Assembly: GCA_031282435.1 (NCBI GenBank)
Contig: JAITDS010000132.1
Location: 1 to 37,091 of the forward strand
Direction: 5' to 3'
Length of the DNA: 37,091 nt
Source of the DNA: Spirochaetaceae bacterium
GTDB lineage: Bacteria; Spirochaetota; Spirochaetia; Treponematales; Breznakiellaceae
How positions within the stretch are numbered: position 1 is the stretch's first letter; each line of letters starts with the position of its first letter. Below are positions 6,453-15,740 of the stretch, piece after piece. A model generated the notes under the pieces. It saw only the letters and a list, made by a program, of their open reading frames with translations, made no database searches and was not told the DNA's origin. The translations under genes and the position numbers were made by a program.

Positions 6453-7346
6453 ATGACATTTAATCTATTTTTACAGCACATTTCTAACGCGCTTTCTTTG
6501 GGAAGCCTTTATGCGCTCATCGCCATTGGGTATACGATGGTATACGGTATACTGCGGCTTATCAACTTTGCCCATGGCGATGTATTTATGCTTGGCGCCT
6601 ATATCGCGTTTTACTGTATAACGATTTTTTTAATGCCTTGGTGGGCGGGTTTTATCGTCGCGTTTGGACTGACCGGGATTTTCGGCATAGCGCTTGAACG
6701 TGCCGCGTACCGCCCGTTGCGTTCCTCGCCTAAAATTTCTATAATGATAAGCGCGATAGGCGCTTCATTTTTGATGGAAAACCTTGCCACCGTCATCTTT
6801 GGCGGGCGGCCAAAGGGTTTCCCCATACCTGACGTTCTTAACCATCCGTTACAGCTTGGCCCCGTTAGCGTTTCGGCGGTTAGTCTGGTAATACCATGTC
6901 TAACGGCGGTACTGCTTGCCGTTTTGCTGCTGATAGCGCATAAAACAAAAACCGGAATGGCGATGCGGGCTCTTTCAACGGATATTACCGCCGCAAAACT
7001 GATGGCAATAGATGTAAATAAAATAGTTTCGTTTACATTTGGCACCGGCTCTGTACTTGCGGCTATAGGCGGCGTGATGTGGGCGATTAAATATCCGCAG
7101 CTTAACCCTACAATGGGCATGATGCCCGGCCTAAAATGTTTTATAGCCGCCGTTATCGGCGGTATAGGCAACATATCGGGCGCGGTGCTTGGTGGCCTCC
7201 TGCTTGGCTTTATAGAAATTATGGCTATAGCTTTTCTTCCTACTCTGACAGGATACCGCGATGCCTTCGCTTTTATCATGTTGATTATGGTACTGATGTT
7301 TAAGCCGTCGGGTCTGTTAGGAAAGCATCAAATTGAAAAAGTTTAA
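6453..7346 (+). CDS. livH: Branched-chain amino acid ABC transporter permease LivH
   Basis: A 297-residue integral membrane permease of the LivH family, with the family opening SLGSLYALIAIGYTMVYG and the conserved RLINFAHGD near residues 33-41. Multiple hydrophobic helices run through the length and the size is normal. It begins 3 bases after livJ. The only plausible start (ATG 6453) has AAGGA directly touching it, so translation probably relies on coupling to livJ rather than on a standard Shine-Dalgarno spacing. It would pair with LivM to form the channel. Confidence 0.93.
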   Translation: MTFNLFLQHISNALSLGSLYALIAIGYTMVYGILRLINFAHGDVFMLGAYIAFYCITIFLMPWWAGFIVAFGLTGIFGIALERAAYRPLRSSPKISIMISAIGASFLMENLATVIFGGRPKGFPIPDVLNHPLQLGPVSVSAVSLVIPCLTAVLLAVLLLIAHKTKTGMAMRALSTDITAAKLMAIDVNKIVSFTFGTGSVLAAIGGVMWAIKYPQLNPTMGMMPGLKCFIAAVIGGIGNISGAVLGGLLLGFIEIMAIAFLPTLTGYRDAFAFIMLIMVLMFKPSGLLGKHQIEKV

Positions 7347-7472
7347 GTGCCGGTATACGATGTTTTAATAGGGTTGTTCGGAAACTTCAAGTTTCTGATT
7401 TACGTTAAAAAAATTATAAAAAGGTTTGTAAGACAAGCGAGCGGATTGCCGGGCAAATATTAAGGAATAATG

Positions 7473-8543
7473 ATGGACAAAAATAAAACACTTAAATTAA
7501 CTATCGCGGCAATTATATTTTTTTTGGCGTTTATAGCGATAGCCAACGCTGTTTTTAGTCCCTTCACACTGCGTATAATTAATTTAAGCGGAATATATAT
7601 AATACTTGCCCTTTCGCTCAATTTGTTGAACGGGTTTACCGGGCTTTTTTCGCTGGGTCATGCGGGTTTTATGGCTGTCGGCGCTTATGTCAGCGCTCTT
7701 TTAACAATGCCGCCCGAACAAAAGGCGATGAACTTTTTTTTGAAGCCTATCGCGCCGTTTCTTGCCAATGTAGAGCTTCCGTTTATTCCGGCGTTGATAA
7801 TCGCGGGCTCTGCCGCGGCGTTGCTTGGATTTTTGATAGGCGTACCGGTTCTTAGACTGCATGACGATTATCTTGCCATTGCCACTCTTGGTTTTTCAGA
7901 AATTATCCGCGTCGTAATAACGAATCTGCAAAATATAACAAATGGGGCGCTTGGCCTTAAAGGTCTGCCAAAATACGCTACAACATATACGGTATGGGCG
8001 CTTGTCGCATTAACAATTCTATTTATGATATCGCTGATAAACTCATCTTACGGCAGAAAATTTATGGCGATACGGGACAATGAAATAGCGGCGCAGGCAA
8101 TGGGTGTAAACGTTGCCAAAATGAAGATAGTCAGTTTTACTATTTCCAGTTTTATTGCTGGTGTAGGCGGCGCGCTGCTTGGATATTTTATGAACACCAT
8201 AGATCCTAGAATGTTTACTTTCAATTTGACATACAACATCATTCTAATTGTCGTGCTGGGCGGTAATGGCAGTATAACAGGATCGTGCATAGCCGCTGTC
8301 GCGGTAACTATAGCGATGGAGGCGCTGCGTTTTCTTGACGGTTCGCTGAATTTTATAGTGTTCCAGACACCGGGTCTGCCCGGTCTGCGTATGGTTGTAT
8401 TCAGTATGCTGCTTCTTATCGTTGTGATATACCGTCAGCAGGGATTAATGGGGAAAAAAGAATTTTCATGGGATATGCTTTTAAGCATCAAACAGCAGTT
8501 TGTTAGAAAAGGAAGGAGCCGGAATAATGCTTCTTTCAAATAA
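7473..8543 (+). CDS. livM: Branched-chain amino acid ABC transporter permease LivM
   Basis: A 356-residue permease of the LivM family: about ten hydrophobic segments and the conserved ALSLNLLNGFTGLFSLGHAG (residues 45-64) that marks this subunit. Two consecutive ATGs occur at 7470 and 7473; the second is preferred because AAGGA (7462-7466) is then 6 bases away. The 123-base gap after livH contains only a small hairpin (GAAACT/AGTTTC near 7381-7395) and no gene. The 3' end overlaps livG by 17 bases. The C-terminal tail is basic and cytoplasmic. Confidence 0.93.
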   Translation: MDKNKTLKLTIAAIIFFLAFIAIANAVFSPFTLRIINLSGIYIILALSLNLLNGFTGLFSLGHAGFMAVGAYVSALLTMPPEQKAMNFFLKPIAPFLANVELPFIPALIIAGSAAALLGFLIGVPVLRLHDDYLAIATLGFSEIIRVVITNLQNITNGALGLKGLPKYATTYTVWALVALTILFMISLINSSYGRKFMAIRDNEIAAQAMGVNVAKMKIVSFTISSFIAGVGGALLGYFMNTIDPRMFTFNLTYNIILIVVLGGNGSITGSCIAAVAVTIAMEALRFLDGSLNFIVFQTPGLPGLRMVVFSMLLLIVVIYRQQGLMGKKEFSWDMLLSIKQQFVRKGRSRNNASFK

Positions 8544-9282
8544 CGTTACGATGCAGTTTGGCGGTCTTACCGCTCTCGACGATTTTTCTATAAAAGTTGG
8601 AGATAATGAAATTGTGGGGCTTATAGGACCTAATGGCGCCGGTAAAACCACAGTGTTCAATGTAATAACCGGTGTTTACGCCCCTACACGCGGAAGCGTT
8701 TTTTTTAACGGTAAAAAGATTTCAGGGAAAGCTCCGTATAAGATAACGGAGGCGGGGCTTGCGCGTACTTTTCAAAATATAAGACTGTTCAGCGAAATGA
8801 CGGTATTAGAAAATATTATGGTTGCGGCGAATTTACGCAGTCATACCTCGCTTGCCGCGGCGGTTCTTCGTTTTCCAAAATATTTAGCCGCTGAAAAAAA
8901 AGCGCGTAAATTATCGCTCGGCTTGTTAGATTCGATAGGTCTTATTGATAACGCGGACGACATGGCGGTATCGCTTCCTTACGGAAAGCAGCGCAGGCTT
9001 GAAATAGCGCGCGCTCTTGCGACATCGCCCAAATTGCTTTTGCTGGATGAACCCGCCGCCGGAATGAATCCGCAGGAAGCCCGCGATTTAATGAATTTTA
9101 TTTTGAATATAAGGCAAAAATATAATATAGCGGTTTTACTGATAGAACATCATATGCAGGTTGTCATGGGTGTTTGTGAACGTCTTTATGTTCTTGAATA
9201 CGGCATTACCATCGCGGAAGGAACGCCGCGTGAAATACAAAAAAATAAAAAAGTGATAGACGCATATTTAGGCGCGGATTAG
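8527..9282 (+). CDS. livG: Branched-chain amino acid ABC transporter ATPase LivG
   Basis: A 251-residue ABC ATPase. Walker A is GPNGAGKTT (34-42), Walker B ends in LLLLDEPAAG with D174 and E175, and the H-loop is IEHHM. The ABC signature is unusual: S149-L150-P151-Y152-G153-K154-Q155 instead of LSYGQQ, which is conservative for LivG, where Y often replaces G. The long insert after the Q-loop (residues about 95-130) is the LivG-specific arm. ATG 8527 is chosen because AAGGAG (8513-8518) precedes it by 8 bases; an upstream TTG at 8500 has no such site. It overlaps the end of livM, indicating coupling. Confidence 0.93.
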   Translation: MLLSNNVTMQFGGLTALDDFSIKVGDNEIVGLIGPNGAGKTTVFNVITGVYAPTRGSVFFNGKKISGKAPYKITEAGLARTFQNIRLFSEMTVLENIMVAANLRSHTSLAAAVLRFPKYLAAEKKARKLSLGLLDSIGLIDNADDMAVSLPYGKQRRLEIARALATSPKLLLLDEPAAGMNPQEARDLMNFILNIRQKYNIAVLLIEHHMQVVMGVCERLYVLEYGITIAEGTPREIQKNKKVIDAYLGAD

Positions 9283-9291
9283 AGGAAGCAA

Positions 9292-9996
9292 GTGCTGATT
9301 ACAAAAGATTTATCGGTATATTACGGCGGAATCCACGCATTGCGCGGCGTTGACATAAACGTGGAAGACGGAAAAATCATAACGCTTATCGGCGCTAACG
9401 GGGCCGGAAAAAGCACTATGCTGAATAGTATTGTAGGTCTGGTAAAAAGTTCCGGGACAATTCTTTGGGATGATGAAAATATAGCGGGACGCGATACAAA
9501 AGATATTGTCGCGTCCGGCATGGTACTCGTGCCGGAAGGCCGTCATGTTTTTCCAAATTTAACTGTTGATGAAAACTTAAGTTTGGGCGCTTATTTTCGT
9601 AAAGACAAGGGGCGGATAAAACGCGACAGGGAGCGTTGTTTTGAACTTTTTCCGCGTCTAAAAGAACGTGTCCGTCAGAGCGCGGGTACTTTGTCCGGCG
9701 GCGAGCAGCAAATGCTGGCGGTGGGACGCGGTCTTATGGCAAACCCGCGCCTCCTTATGCTGGATGAACCCTCGCTGGGTCTTGCCCCGCTTGTTTCAAA
9801 AATGATTTTTGACATTATTCGTGAAATAAATAAACGCGGCACCACCGTCCTGCTCATTGAACAGAACGCGCGCGCCGCTCTTGAAGTTGCCGATTATGCG
9901 TATGTTTTGGAAACAGGTAAAATAACTATGCGGGATACCGGCGCGGCGCTACTTAACGATGAACGTGTACGCAAAGCCTATCTTGGCGAGGATTAA
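9292..9996 (+). CDS. livF: Branched-chain amino acid ABC transporter ATPase LivF
   Basis: A 234-residue ABC ATPase, the partner of LivG. Walker A is GANGAGKST (34-42), the signature LSGGEQ is at 134-139, and Walker B is LLMLDEPSLG with D158 and E159, followed by the LivF-type LLIEQNA. The start is GTG at 9292 with GAGGAAG immediately upstream at usable distance; the first residues LITKDLSVYYGGIHAL match the family start, so no extension is needed. It lies 9 bases after livG and its stop is one base before the next ATG. Confidence 0.93.
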   Translation: MLITKDLSVYYGGIHALRGVDINVEDGKIITLIGANGAGKSTMLNSIVGLVKSSGTILWDDENIAGRDTKDIVASGMVLVPEGRHVFPNLTVDENLSLGAYFRKDKGRIKRDRERCFELFPRLKERVRQSAGTLSGGEQQMLAVGRGLMANPRLLMLDEPSLGLAPLVSKMIFDIIREINKRGTTVLLIEQNARAALEVADYAYVLETGKITMRDTGAALLNDERVRKAYLGED

Positions 9997-9997
9997 A

Positions 9998-11236
9998 ATG
10001 AAGTATTTATTGGCGGCGCCGTTTTTTTTAATGTTGTTTGGCTGCGCAAAATTGGACGGCGGAGCGGCGCTCCTTTTGACCGACAGGCCGGAATTCGCCT
10101 TTTACGCGGAACAGTTTAATACAAGTCAAAATAAATATAAAATTGAAGTAATATATCAAAATAATATTGCGGATAATATTTATAATACAAAAAAAACGCC
10201 GGATATAATTGTGGGAAGCTGGCTAAAAAGCGCCGCGACTATTAAAAATTGGCAGAGTTTGGAATTTCTGTTTAAGAAAGAACCGGATATTGAAAAAAAA
10301 TTTTATCCGTCATTGCTCGCATTAGGCAGGTTTGGCAAAAAACAATATCTTTTGCCGGTTTCATTCAATTTACCGGTTATTATTTTTTCAGAAAATAATA
10401 ACAAATTAGCGCGGGATTTATTTACGATAGAGTTGGAAGAAATAAAAAAACTTGGAAAGGATTTTAACGAAGAAAAAAACGGCGTATTTTCGCGGATGGG
10501 TTTTTCTCCGTTGTGGAACAATAATTTTCTTTTTGAAATAGCGGTAATTTTTAACGCCGCTTTCAAGGAAGGCAGTCCCATTGATTGGAATTCCGAAGAG
10601 TTAGACGAAGCTGTTAATTATGTACGCGGCTGGATTAACGAGGCTGACGGCGGAGTTAAAGCGGTGGACGATTTCTTTTTTAAGTATTTTTTTGATCCTC
10701 CGTCAAAACTTGTAATAAATTCGCGCATATTATTCGCGTATATGAAAAGTCCGGAATTCTTTACCATGCCAAGTGAAATCCAATCTATGCTGGATTTTCG
10801 TATGCTCTCCGGCGGAGGCTTTATTCCGGTTTCTGAAAGCGCCGTATACTATGGGATTTACAAAAGAACTAAGGCGCAAAAAGCGGCCCGCGCGTTTACT
10901 ATGTGGTTTTTTAATGAAGATACGCAGATGTCGCTGCTTCAAATAAGCAAAGAAAATCATCTTGCGGATACTATTTTTGGCATCGCAAACGGGTTTTCAG
11001 CGATGCGTACGGTTAACGAAACTATTTTTCCGCTGTACTATCCGGCTCTTTTAGGGCATATGCCGCCGGCTAATATGCTTTCCGCGCCGAACATCCTTCC
11101 TAAAAACTGGATGGAAATTAAAGAACGTGTTGTAATTCCATATTTGCGCGATGCCTGCCGCACGGCAAACGGTCTTCCGCTGAGGCAGCGTCTTAACGCT
11201 TGGATGCGAATAAACAACATTTCTTTTACTCCTTAG
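9998..11236 (+). CDS. Extracellular solute-binding lipoprotein (family 1-like)
   Basis: A 412-residue predicted lipoprotein with a short signal peptide MKYLLAAPFFLMLFGC (lipobox LFGC, C16). The mature part resembles family-1 solute-binding proteins of sugar-type ABC transporters: an early FNTSQNKYKIEV, then TPDIIVGSWL, and a C-terminal FTMWFFNEDTQM region. The ATG at 9998 follows livF by one base and has GAGGA 5 bases upstream; the frame extends back to 9959 without support. No cognate sugar permease lies nearby, so it is an orphan binding protein co-transcribed with the liv genes. Its ligand is unknown. A run of fifteen C residues begins immediately after its stop codon. Confidence 0.8.
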   Translation: MKYLLAAPFFLMLFGCAKLDGGAALLLTDRPEFAFYAEQFNTSQNKYKIEVIYQNNIADNIYNTKKTPDIIVGSWLKSAATIKNWQSLEFLFKKEPDIEKKFYPSLLALGRFGKKQYLLPVSFNLPVIIFSENNNKLARDLFTIELEEIKKLGKDFNEEKNGVFSRMGFSPLWNNNFLFEIAVIFNAAFKEGSPIDWNSEELDEAVNYVRGWINEADGGVKAVDDFFFKYFFDPPSKLVINSRILFAYMKSPEFFTMPSEIQSMLDFRMLSGGGFIPVSESAVYYGIYKRTKAQKAARAFTMWFFNEDTQMSLLQISKENHLADTIFGIANGFSAMRTVNETIFPLYYPALLGHMPPANMLSAPNILPKNWMEIKERVVIPYLRDACRTANGLPLRQRLNAWMRINNISFTP

Positions 11237-11251
11237 CCCCCCCCCCCCCCC
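11237..11251. repeat. Poly-C tract (C15)
   Basis: Fifteen consecutive C residues (G15 on the other strand) directly follow the stop of the solute-binding lipoprotein gene and lie 63 bases beyond the stop of the convergent transglutaminase gene. Homopolymers of this length are prone to slipped-strand length change. Here the tract is outside both reading frames, so any effect would be on transcript ends rather than on coding phase. Confidence 0.9.
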
Positions 11252-11314
11252 ACTGCTTTTTCAGGGTCAAGAATGTAAAAATCCGGAGGCATAGGGAAAA
11301 ACCGCCGTATCAAA

Positions 11315-14300
11315 TTATAAAAATTCACCGGCTAGGGCGTTTACGAATACACTTATATTTTTAGCTGAAAATGTTTTAAGCGGCAGAGTTTTATGTTTAG
11401 TTACAACACCGGTTCCGCCGTCATACATTTCCGCGTAAACTTCACCTTCGCGTATGCGCAGACGGAGGGACCAGCGGGCGCCGGACATTATATTAAAGCC
11501 CGCGCGGTTCAATATTTTCTGAAAAGTTTTAGGATTAAAACTCCCGCTTTCACCGGAGATTTCCAGACGGACGGGGAGACGGATACCGTTTTGACGAAGC
11601 GCTCCGTGATTCAAAGCGAACAGCCGGCCCGCCGCTTCCGAGACAAGCCACGCATCGTTTTTGGCTGTCAGAGCAATTCCGGTGTAGGCATCAGCGGTAA
11701 GATCCTTTTCCCAAACCGGGTCAAACCGGGAAAGCGCCTCGTTTAACAGCGCCACATTCCGCATCAGTTTTCCTTCTTCAAGCTGATACGACGGAGCGGC
11801 TTCCGGTATTAGTTCAAGCTCAAAATCTTCCGCCGCCCGCAGATAGAACAGAGCGCGGTCTTTATAATCATAAAATGCGTTGTAGTATTCGAGCAGCGCC
11901 TCAAGATGACGCTCGTCCGAGGCCGTTTCAAACGCGCCGGCAGAAAGCAGTGAATACTTTTGATGCAACAGTTTATGCACTCTATACTTGAAATAATATA
12001 CGGCGCGCAGCGCGATTCCGCGCGCAAAATCCGGCAAACCGTAACGCGCGGTGAGTTTTTCTTTTTTACCAAGTCCGTGGTACGCTTTGTAAAGAATTTC
12101 GTGTAAATCGCGCTTGTACTGATCCGGATCTATTCCGTAATTTAGCATCCAGTAGAGATTGTCTGACGACAGACAATCTTCAGCGTAAGCGCGCGCTTGT
12201 TCTAGGTCGCCTGAGCTTAAAAAAGCCTGAGCCAGACTTACTTTTGAAAGTTGTGATTTATCAATTTCATAAGATTTATTGTATTCGCTGAAAGTTTCAT
12301 CAAAATCAAGACGGCGCATCATAAGTTCGCCGCGGGCAAGATGTCCTGACGCGCGATCCGCCAGCAGTAAACTTGAAGTTGTGCTGTTAAAAGCGTCTTG
12401 ATAACGATAAAAACGGCTCTCTAGTATCGAAAGATTATAGTACGCTACAGACGCGAATTCTATATCGCCTAAATTAATCGAGCCGTTTACCGCGTCCAAA
12501 TAGTATCGTTTTGCGTCAATGTAGTTAAACATATCGGAGTATATAGTTCCAAGCGTCATGCAAAAATCAGGGTCGGCCCCTAAACGTTCAATAGCGTCTG
12601 TAAGCAATTTTTCGCCGTCCCGCAGTCTGTGAAGTTTAAAATACATCCAGCCAAGCGAACCTATGGCTTCGCGGTTTTTCGGGTCAAAGACAAGCAGGCG
12701 TTCAAGAAAACCGGCGGCCATTTTATTTTCGTTCAAATTACCGGCAGTCTGCGCAAGGCGGTACAGTAATTGGACATTATCCGGCAATAAGCTGTCCGCG
12801 ATTAAGAATTCGTCCATCGCAAGACGGTACAATTCACGGTTAAAATAAATATCGCCCAACCTAAGCGGAAAGCGGTAATCAACCGGGTATTCCGTTTTTC
12901 CCCGCGTATAAAGTTCTATGGCGCGTTCCCAAAATTCATTGTTTGCCGCGGCAAGCGCCTGAGTAAAAAGTTCTTCCGCGCCGTCATATTTTTCCTGCGT
13001 ATATGTTTTAGCGTTTGACGAAAATAAGAAAATACAAAAAATAATTACCAGCGGTTTTGCGGCGCCGCGCTTTTTTAATCTTTTAAAAAATGAGAAATGT
13101 TTTTTATACCATTTATTAAATAATTTATACATAGATGAGAATTCTCTTTCTTCGTTATCCGTGTAATATTCCGCGTATTTTGCGGAAGAAACATTATCGT
13201 ACAACACGCGAAGCGGAGCAGATGGGTCTCTTGTCATAATAAGGTCTATCCATTCACTTTCCGTTTCCGCGCCGCTCTTGCGAATACCGGCAAAACTCAA
13301 GCGGCGTTTAATATGCCGCCAAAGCCGTATAGTTTTTTTACGCGGATCGCGGGAAAAAATATAACGTATATAATATCCAAACCGCGTTACAATAACGGCG
13401 GCGGCTATTATGATAATTACTATATACGCAAAAGATTTTTTTATAAAAGCGGCGGCGCGTTCCACCGCGGCGCGTGGAATATTTTCATCTGCTTCCACCG
13501 CTTCTTTTATTTTTAGTTGGCCGTGATTATCAATGATTTCTTTCATCAAGCGTTCAAACAATTCCGGAGCTACGCCGCTTGAAAATTCAAACTCTTCATC
13601 CTCCGCAAGTTTTTCAGTCGTAGGGTCATACTCTATCCAGCCGAAACCGGGAAACCAAACTTCTACCCATGCGTGAGCCATGTTTGAGCGTACAGGATAA
13701 AAGTCCAATTTTCCTTCGTTTGGCTCGAGGAAAAAACCAACGGCAACACGGCAAGGTATGCCTATTGACCTCAGCAACGACGCAAACGCAAACGCAAAAT
13801 ACGAGCAGTAGCCTTTTTTTGTATCAAAAAGAAAATAGTCTAATTGATCGCCCGAAGGCGCTATGCCCGGTTTAAGACTGTAACGGTAATCACCGTATTT
13901 TAAATATTGATATATAAATTGAATTTTTTCCCAGTAGTTATTTGTTTTCGCCGTTATTTCTTCAGCCAGAGCGATAATTTTCTTCTCGCGTTCGGTTTTT
14001 TTATCTGCTGATTCGGAAAACTTTGTATAATATTCATAATTTTCGTCTGTTAGTTCTAACGCTTCGGCGCTATATCCGGCGGGAACCGACTGAATCAAGT
14101 CTATAGGCGTACAAATACTAACCATGCTGTTTACGGCGTAAGCTGATTTGAAAGAAGACGCATCCCAGTTTTCAAAAGGCAGTGTTTCAAGCGGTTCATT
14201 CATTGCTATAAAAGCTGAACCGTCAATATTAACAAGATAGTATTCTTGTCTAAGTTTTTCACGCGCCTCGCGCGCCGGTACATTGTATTCTTTTCTGCCT

Positions 14301-15325
14301 TGCGGAAGCTGTGAGCTTTGAGTTTCTTCATCAATTTTATCGTTGCGAAAAAATCCTATAGTTTTATCTTTTTCTTCTTTTGTGTTATATGCCGAAAGTA
14401 CAAAACGCCTCATCAAATAATGGTTGTCAGTAAAATTTCTGCCGTTATAAAAATCCAGTTCAAAATTATAATTGCCGTCCGTATCTATTGTTGATGGCAT
14501 TTCATCAATTACTGAATTACCGTCTTCAGTTTCGTATCTTGAATTTTTTCTTACTATAAAAATCAAATCGTCATTCATGCTTATTTCATTTTCTAGTCTA
14601 AGATAAGGCGCAAAATCAAAACTAAATAATTTTGGCTGTAATAGCCCGCCGCCTTGTTCAAGGGCGCGTTCCTGCAAAGGGCGTACAAGCATCGCGCCGC
14701 AGACAAAGGCTAGTAAAAACAAAACGGCAATTGAAACCGCGTAATCTTTTTTTTGCGGACGCATTTCAGGCGGCGAAGACAGTATCAGCGCGGCAAGCTC
14801 AAAGAAAACTATAAGCGCAAAAACTATAATTCGAAGCACGGGCAGGGTATAAATAGAAATGCTGTCCGCTATTGAAAAACTTGCTATCAGCAGAATACAG
14901 TCGGCTATTACCGAAAAACGCAGCGCTTTCCGTGTTTGCAGTGAAAAAAACGTGCTGAACGCCGCCCAGTAAAAGGGCGCTGTCGTAACAAATGCGTTAC
15001 GGTCATAATTCAACAGCAGTGAATCTAACAGTATTATTTTGTTTACGTCTGTATCTCCGCACAAAATACGCGGGATTGCTATAAACAACCGTACTACTAT
15101 TGGTATCAGAAATAAACTTATTATATACGGGATGAAGGAAGTTTTTCCGCTGACTGTTCTGGCGGCCAAGCGTCCCGCATAGCGTAGGTAAAGTATGAAG
15201 GCGCTCGCGAAAGCTCCAAGTATGGCCGCAATAAATACCGGCGTGTCGGAAAGGTTGGCGGCTATCAGATGAATTTGATAGAAAAATATATACAGAGCTA
15301 CGGAACGGCACAAAACGGCTTGCAT
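11315..15325 (-). CDS. Membrane transglutaminase-like / TPR fusion protein
   Basis: A 1336-residue protein. Residues 1-230 hold several transmembrane helices; 230-600 form an extracytoplasmic region with a transglutaminase-like core: C507 in KKGYCSYFAFAFASLLRS, H551 in NMAHAWVEVWFPGFGW and D567 in EYDPT, a complete Cys-His-Asp triad. A transmembrane helix follows (about 630-655) and then a cytoplasmic tail of the kind found in bacterial transglutaminase membrane proteins. A second hydrophobic segment (about 755-770) looks like an embedded signal peptide, followed by TPR-type repeats to about 1100 and a C-terminal domain of unknown type. M732 just before that segment could be an old separate start, so two genes may have fused. 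There is no Shine-Dalgarno sequence; an extended -10 box lies 9 bases upstream. Substrate and role are unknown. Confidence 0.88.
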   Translation of the reverse strand: MQAVLCRSVALYIFFYQIHLIAANLSDTPVFIAAILGAFASAFILYLRYAGRLAARTVSGKTSFIPYIISLFLIPIVVRLFIAIPRILCGDTDVNKIILLDSLLLNYDRNAFVTTAPFYWAAFSTFFSLQTRKALRFSVIADCILLIASFSIADSISIYTLPVLRIIVFALIVFFELAALILSSPPEMRPQKKDYAVSIAVLFLLAFVCGAMLVRPLQERALEQGGGLLQPKLFSFDFAPYLRLENEISMNDDLIFIVRKNSRYETEDGNSVIDEMPSTIDTDGNYNFELDFYNGRNFTDNHYLMRRFVLSAYNTKEEKDKTIGFFRNDKIDEETQSSQLPQGRKEYNVPAREAREKLRQEYYLVNIDGSAFIAMNEPLETLPFENWDASSFKSAYAVNSMVSICTPIDLIQSVPAGYSAEALELTDENYEYYTKFSESADKKTEREKKIIALAEEITAKTNNYWEKIQFIYQYLKYGDYRYSLKPGIAPSGDQLDYFLFDTKKGYCSYFAFAFASLLRSIGIPCRVAVGFFLEPNEGKLDFYPVRSNMAHAWVEVWFPGFGWIEYDPTTEKLAEDEEFEFSSGVAPELFERLMKEIIDNHGQLKIKEAVEADENIPRAAVERAAAFIKKSFAYIVIIIIAAAVIVTRFGYYIRYIFSRDPRKKTIRLWRHIKRRLSFAGIRKSGAETESEWIDLIMTRDPSAPLRVLYDNVSSAKYAEYYTDNEEREFSSMYKLFNKWYKKHFSFFKRLKKRGAAKPLVIIFCIFLFSSNAKTYTQEKYDGAEELFTQALAAANNEFWERAIELYTRGKTEYPVDYRFPLRLGDIYFNRELYRLAMDEFLIADSLLPDNVQLLYRLAQTAGNLNENKMAAGFLERLLVFDPKNREAIGSLGWMYFKLHRLRDGEKLLTDAIERLGADPDFCMTLGTIYSDMFNYIDAKRYYLDAVNGSINLGDIEFASVAYYNLSILESRFYRYQDAFNSTTSSLLLADRASGHLARGELMMRRLDFDETFSEYNKSYEIDKSQLSKVSLAQAFLSSGDLEQARAYAEDCLSSDNLYWMLNYGIDPDQYKRDLHEILYKAYHGLGKKEKLTARYGLPDFARGIALRAVYYFKYRVHKLLHQKYSLLSAGAFETASDERHLEALLEYYNAFYDYKDRALFYLRAAEDFELELIPEAAPSYQLEEGKLMRNVALLNEALSRFDPVWEKDLTADAYTGIALTAKNDAWLVSEAAGRLFALNHGALRQNGIRLPVRLEISGESGSFNPKTFQKILNRAGFNIMSGARWSLRLRIREGEVYAEMYDGGTGVVTKHKTLPLKTFSAKNISVFVNALAGEFL

Positions 15326-15333
15326 TGCTACAT

Positions 15334-15342
15334 ATTATAGCA
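15334..15342 (-). promoter_or_regulatory. Extended -10 promoter at the transglutaminase gene
   Basis: The minus strand reads TGCTATAAT, a perfect extended -10 element (TGn plus TATAAT), ending 8 bases before the ATG at 15325. Transcription would start within a few bases of the start codon, giving a leaderless or near-leaderless mRNA; no Shine-Dalgarno sequence is present. The box lies right beside the end of the decayed transposase (15347), so the promoter may have formed at the junction. Confidence 0.5.
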
Positions 15343-15346
15343 AACA

Positions 15347-15670
15347 TCAGCCGCCAGCCGCCAGTCCGCGCATTGCGCCATACGAAATCATAAACATATT
15401 TTCCTCATACTCTGTTTTAATCTCATAATCCTTTGATAACCTGCGATTTGCCCGACTAAAAGTCCGTTCAACTCCCCGGCGTAACGGAAGAACTTCAAAA
15501 TCCGCTTTTATACGCTTTGAAATATCTACTCCAACTCCAAGCTGTTCTAAAGCCGTTTTTTTTTGAGGAGCCGACCCTTGCCGGTGTCGGAAGCCTCCCC
15601 TACGGACAGGATAAACCCTATGACACACTGGTTGCCGGCCACCATCATGTGCATCTTCTGGTTATGTCCT
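15347..15670 (-). pseudogene. IS5-family transposase C-terminal remnant
   Basis: The C-terminal part of an IS5-type DDE transposase, broken by a frameshift. The downstream frame contains FEVLPLRRGVERTFSRANRR followed by LSKDYE, close to the family motif LPRRWVVERTFaWL..RRLSKDYE. The upstream frame gives KMHMMVAGNQ then GFILSVGEASDTGKGRLL, matching the central KIH...G.p..f.lt.G...D region. The two frames meet at a run of eight A residues (minus strand, around 15556-15563), where a one-base slip restores continuity. The N-terminal half is missing or beyond recognition. The element cannot be active. It ends 17 bases before the transglutaminase start box. Confidence 0.7.
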
Positions 15671-15740
15671 GAAATTATTGGTAACTACCCGGCACCTTTG
15701 TTATCGGTGGACCAAACCACCACCGGTATGGGGGGCGGGG

